This document shows, piece by piece, positions 14,943-16,042 of a stretch of DNA of 16,042 bases. Under the pieces are notes generated by a model, which was not told the DNA's origin, ran no database searches, and was given only the letters and a program-made list of their open reading frames with translations. The first letter of the stretch is position 1. Each line of letters begins with the position of its first letter. A program made the position numbers and the translations under genes. This DNA is from Stygiolobus sp037389425 (GTDB lineage: Archaea > Thermoproteota > Thermoprotei_A > Sulfolobales > Sulfolobaceae), in contig NZ_JBBHKR010000037.1 in NCBI RefSeq assembly GCF_037389425.1, forward strand, positions 1-16,042, given 5' to 3'.

Positions 14943-15216
14943 GGTTTATTCAGTATTTGGTTTAATGATATTCTCTTTCGTTCTAGCCGGGATTATGACT
15001 TTAATAGTATTAGGTGTTGCTGAGAACGACATAGTGGAGAGTCTTAATTTACATTTCCTTCCTAGAGTAGAGTTAAGGCTCGTGTTCATTATCTCGCTCT
15101 TCAGTATCTTCGGAGGAGTCTTAGAAGGCATTGCACTAAACTTTTCTGGAATAATTTTAAGTTTCGAGTCAATACCATATCTAGTTGTAATATTCTCGGG
15201 AAAACTCGTAAGGTGA
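14929..15216 (+). CDS. small three-helix membrane protein coupled to the AAA ATPase
   Basis: The product of about 95 residues has three membrane helices (about residues 9-29, 47-68 and 71-92) and ends in KLVR. I do not recognise it. The start is either GTG at 14929, six bases after GGTGA, or ATG at 14935; both lie inside the end of the ATPase gene, whose stop is at 14942, so translation is coupled. Its neighbours suggest it is a membrane adaptor for the ATPase or another oxidase accessory subunit. It ends in overlap with the ribosome binding site of the next gene. Confidence 0.66.
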   Translation: MHMLEVYSVFGLMIFSFVLAGIMTLIVLGVAENDIVESLNLHFLPRVELRLVFIISLFSIFGGVLEGIALNFSGIILSFESIPYLVVIFSGKLVR

Positions 15217-15221
15217 TTATA

Positions 15222-15416
15222 ATGGCTTTATCAGGTAGTAGAGCCATGATATACTTAATCCAGTTAATTTTCGCTTTTTTGATTGTATACTATTTAGACG
15301 TTGAGTTTGTTAAGAATAGTGTAGCATTTTACACAATATTTGTTATCGATGTCGCTATGATCACTGTTTTCGTATTCTATGTTGCTAAAGAAATGTCAAA
15401 GGCTTTCGATTTTTAG
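15222..15416 (+). CDS. small two-helix membrane protein sharing its N-terminus with the 8800 product
   Basis: The 64-residue protein has two membrane helices (about residues 9-27 and 34-54) and a short charged end (KEMSKAFDF). I choose ATG 15222 over the in-frame GTG at 15213 for two reasons: AGGTGA stands five bases upstream, and the resulting N-terminus MALSGSRAMIY matches MALSESEAMIW at 8800. It follows the three-helix protein by five bases. Two paralogous or convergent small subunits on either side of oxidase subunit I point to a role in the oxidase complex; the size also matches the small Dox subunit. Confidence 0.68.
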   Translation: MALSGSRAMIYLIQLIFAFLIVYYLDVEFVKNSVAFYTIFVIDVAMITVFVFYVAKEMSKAFDF

Positions 15417-15867
15417 AAATTTCGATGATATTGTTGCTACACCTAAACACCAAGTAAACACTATGTTTTTCACAAAACCTAGAACTAGTTATATTAACCT
15501 AAGGAATAATCAAGCGAGTAAGCTCTCTTAGTGTTTACATAGACAAGGGTTTGACATGAAAATGCCAGAATTGACAATGAGGTAATCGAGCTGATTTCCT
15601 CTCCGCCTTGGAAGGGCGAAGGTTCCCTTCCAGAGGGCTCATCATTCCTACTATCGATTCGGATTACATATAGTGGGCAGTCGGGTGGATCAGAGAACCA
15701 CTCCCATTTGAAAGGGGGACTTTCATTGCCGAGCTCTAGTCCCTTGAAGGAAGGAGATAACGGTTGCTCCACCCACAGTACCATTAAGCTGGGGAGCTTC
15801 CGGTATAAAAACTTTCCTTAAAAATTGAGCATAGTCCACACTACTTACGCAAGTGATGAAACCTGCT
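15417..15867. other. non-coding region with structured mobile-element remnant
   Basis: Between the last oxidase-cluster gene and the transposase fragment there is no convincing gene. Open frames on the minus strand here have the composition of GC-richer non-coding DNA and no family likeness. Bases 15560-15760 are clearly less AT-rich than the rest of the window and contain several hairpins (listed separately). Confidence 0.5.
15591..15740. ncRNA. candidate transposon-associated structured RNA or IS end
   Basis: This GC-richer stretch folds into nested hairpins. CCTCT (15598-15602) pairs with AGAGG (15632-15636) around CGCCTT/AAGGGCG (15604-15618, one bulge). GTGG (15685-15688) pairs with CCAC (15698-15701). 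GAAAG (15710-15714) pairs with CTTTC (15720-15724). The CCGCCTT...AAGGGCG element followed by TTCCC resembles what I recall of the right ends of archaeal IS200/IS605 elements, where the guide RNA of TnpB lies. It could instead be the downstream non-coding end of the adjoining IS110-type element. No TnpB gene remains. Strand and identity are uncertain. Confidence 0.35.
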
Positions 15868-16042
15868 TTACTCACTAGCATCAAAGGGCTTATTGTAATA
15901 CAGCACAGCCCAAGTAATAACAGCCAACTTTCTAGCACACGCAATAATCAACTTCCTTCCTCTAAGCCTACCCTTGTGCTCCTCATAAAAACGCTTGATA
16001 ACAGGATTAACCTTAATAGCAGTCAAGGCTGCCAAGTAAAAA
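15868..16042 (-). CDS. IS110-family transposase, C-terminal fragment (runs off the window)
   Basis: The last 57 residues of a minus-strand frame that continues beyond the window edge match the C-terminal end of IS110/IS116/IS902 transposases. The visible pattern is ALTAIKVNPVIKRFYEEHK, then RGRKLIIACARKLAVITW and a closing YYNKPFD, with the conserved N, K-x-FY, and A-R-K-L positions of the Tnp_20 domain. The stop is TAA at 15868-15870. The catalytic Ser motif of this C-terminal domain and the N-terminal DEDD domain lie outside the window, so integrity cannot be judged. The element marks the right-hand limit of the oxidase cluster. Confidence 0.8.
   Translation of the reverse strand, partial: FYLAALTAIKVNPVIKRFYEEHKGRLRGRKLIIACARKLAVITWAVLYYNKPFDASE
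15868..16042 (-). mobile_element. end of an IS110-family insertion sequence, partial
   Basis: The transposase fragment implies an insertion sequence entering from the right. IS110 elements lack terminal inverted repeats, so its exact end cannot be placed; it must lie left of 15868. Next to it is the structured segment at 15591-15740, which may belong to this element or to an older one. Confidence 0.6.

Noticed and set aside
15494..15944. Two overlapping minus-strand open frames near the right end
   Set aside because: They run through the structured GC-richer segment and across the transposase stop in other frames, lack start signals and show no protein-like pattern.
1..16042. tRNA, rRNA, CRISPR array or toxin-antitoxin pair
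   Set aside because: No cloverleaf, no rRNA-like segment, no regularly spaced repeats and no recognisable toxin-antitoxin pair were seen on either strand.

Overview
The window looks like a chromosomal segment of a thermoacidophilic archaeon of the order Sulfolobales. The DNA is AT-rich. Promoters are TATA boxes about 25-30 bases upstream of nearly leaderless starts, with GGTGA-type ribosome binding sites inside operons. The gene content is crenarchaeal: a haem-copper oxidase, a CbsA/CbsB-like cytochrome b pair, a Cdc48-type AAA ATPase and an IS110-type transposase end. I see no CxxCH haem c motif, which fits a lineage that uses b-type cytochromes and copper proteins outside the membrane. The base composition suits Acidianus or Sulfuracidifex better than Metallosphaera, but I cannot name the species.

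Layout. Bases 1-1989 are an accessory flank: a gene-free stretch, a small exported Ser/Met-rich protein (+), and a polytopic membrane protein (-) broken by a two-base shift in an AT-dinucleotide run. Bases 1990-2483 hold no gene, only a palindrome, direct repeats and T-runs. Bases 2484-5946 are a tightly overlapping minus-strand operon: oxidase subunit II with an altered CuA motif, a two-helix protein, a CbsA-like haem b protein, and a CbsB-like membrane protein. A 433-base divergent intergenic region (5947-6379) carries facing promoters and two inverted repeats. On the plus strand, bases 6380-7856 encode three membrane or exported proteins of unknown role. Bases 7939-10797 encode two small membrane proteins, a five-helix protein and a 612-residue permease-like protein with paired Cys motifs. 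Bases 10971-12752 encode oxidase subunit I. Bases 12843-15416 encode a Cdc48-type double AAA ATPase translationally coupled to two small membrane proteins. Bases 15417-16042 are mobile-element debris: a structured GC-richer segment and the C-terminal end of an IS110-family transposase.

How it may work together. The combination of subunit I, CuA subunit II, CbsA/CbsB-like cytochrome and many small membrane proteins resembles the Fox (iron/sulfur-inducible) and Dox terminal oxidase systems of Sulfolobales. A likely model is that electrons from an extracellular donor such as ferrous iron or a sulfur compound enter through the CbsA-like surface cytochrome, pass to the copper centre of subunit II and reach oxygen at subunit I, with the small proteins as accessory subunits. 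The AAA ATPase with its membrane partners could help assemble or turn over the complex. The pathway is inference; the subunit I, CuA, haem-b-domain and AAA assignments rest on visible motifs. The FoxG-type iron-sulfur protein expected in a full fox cluster is not in this window.
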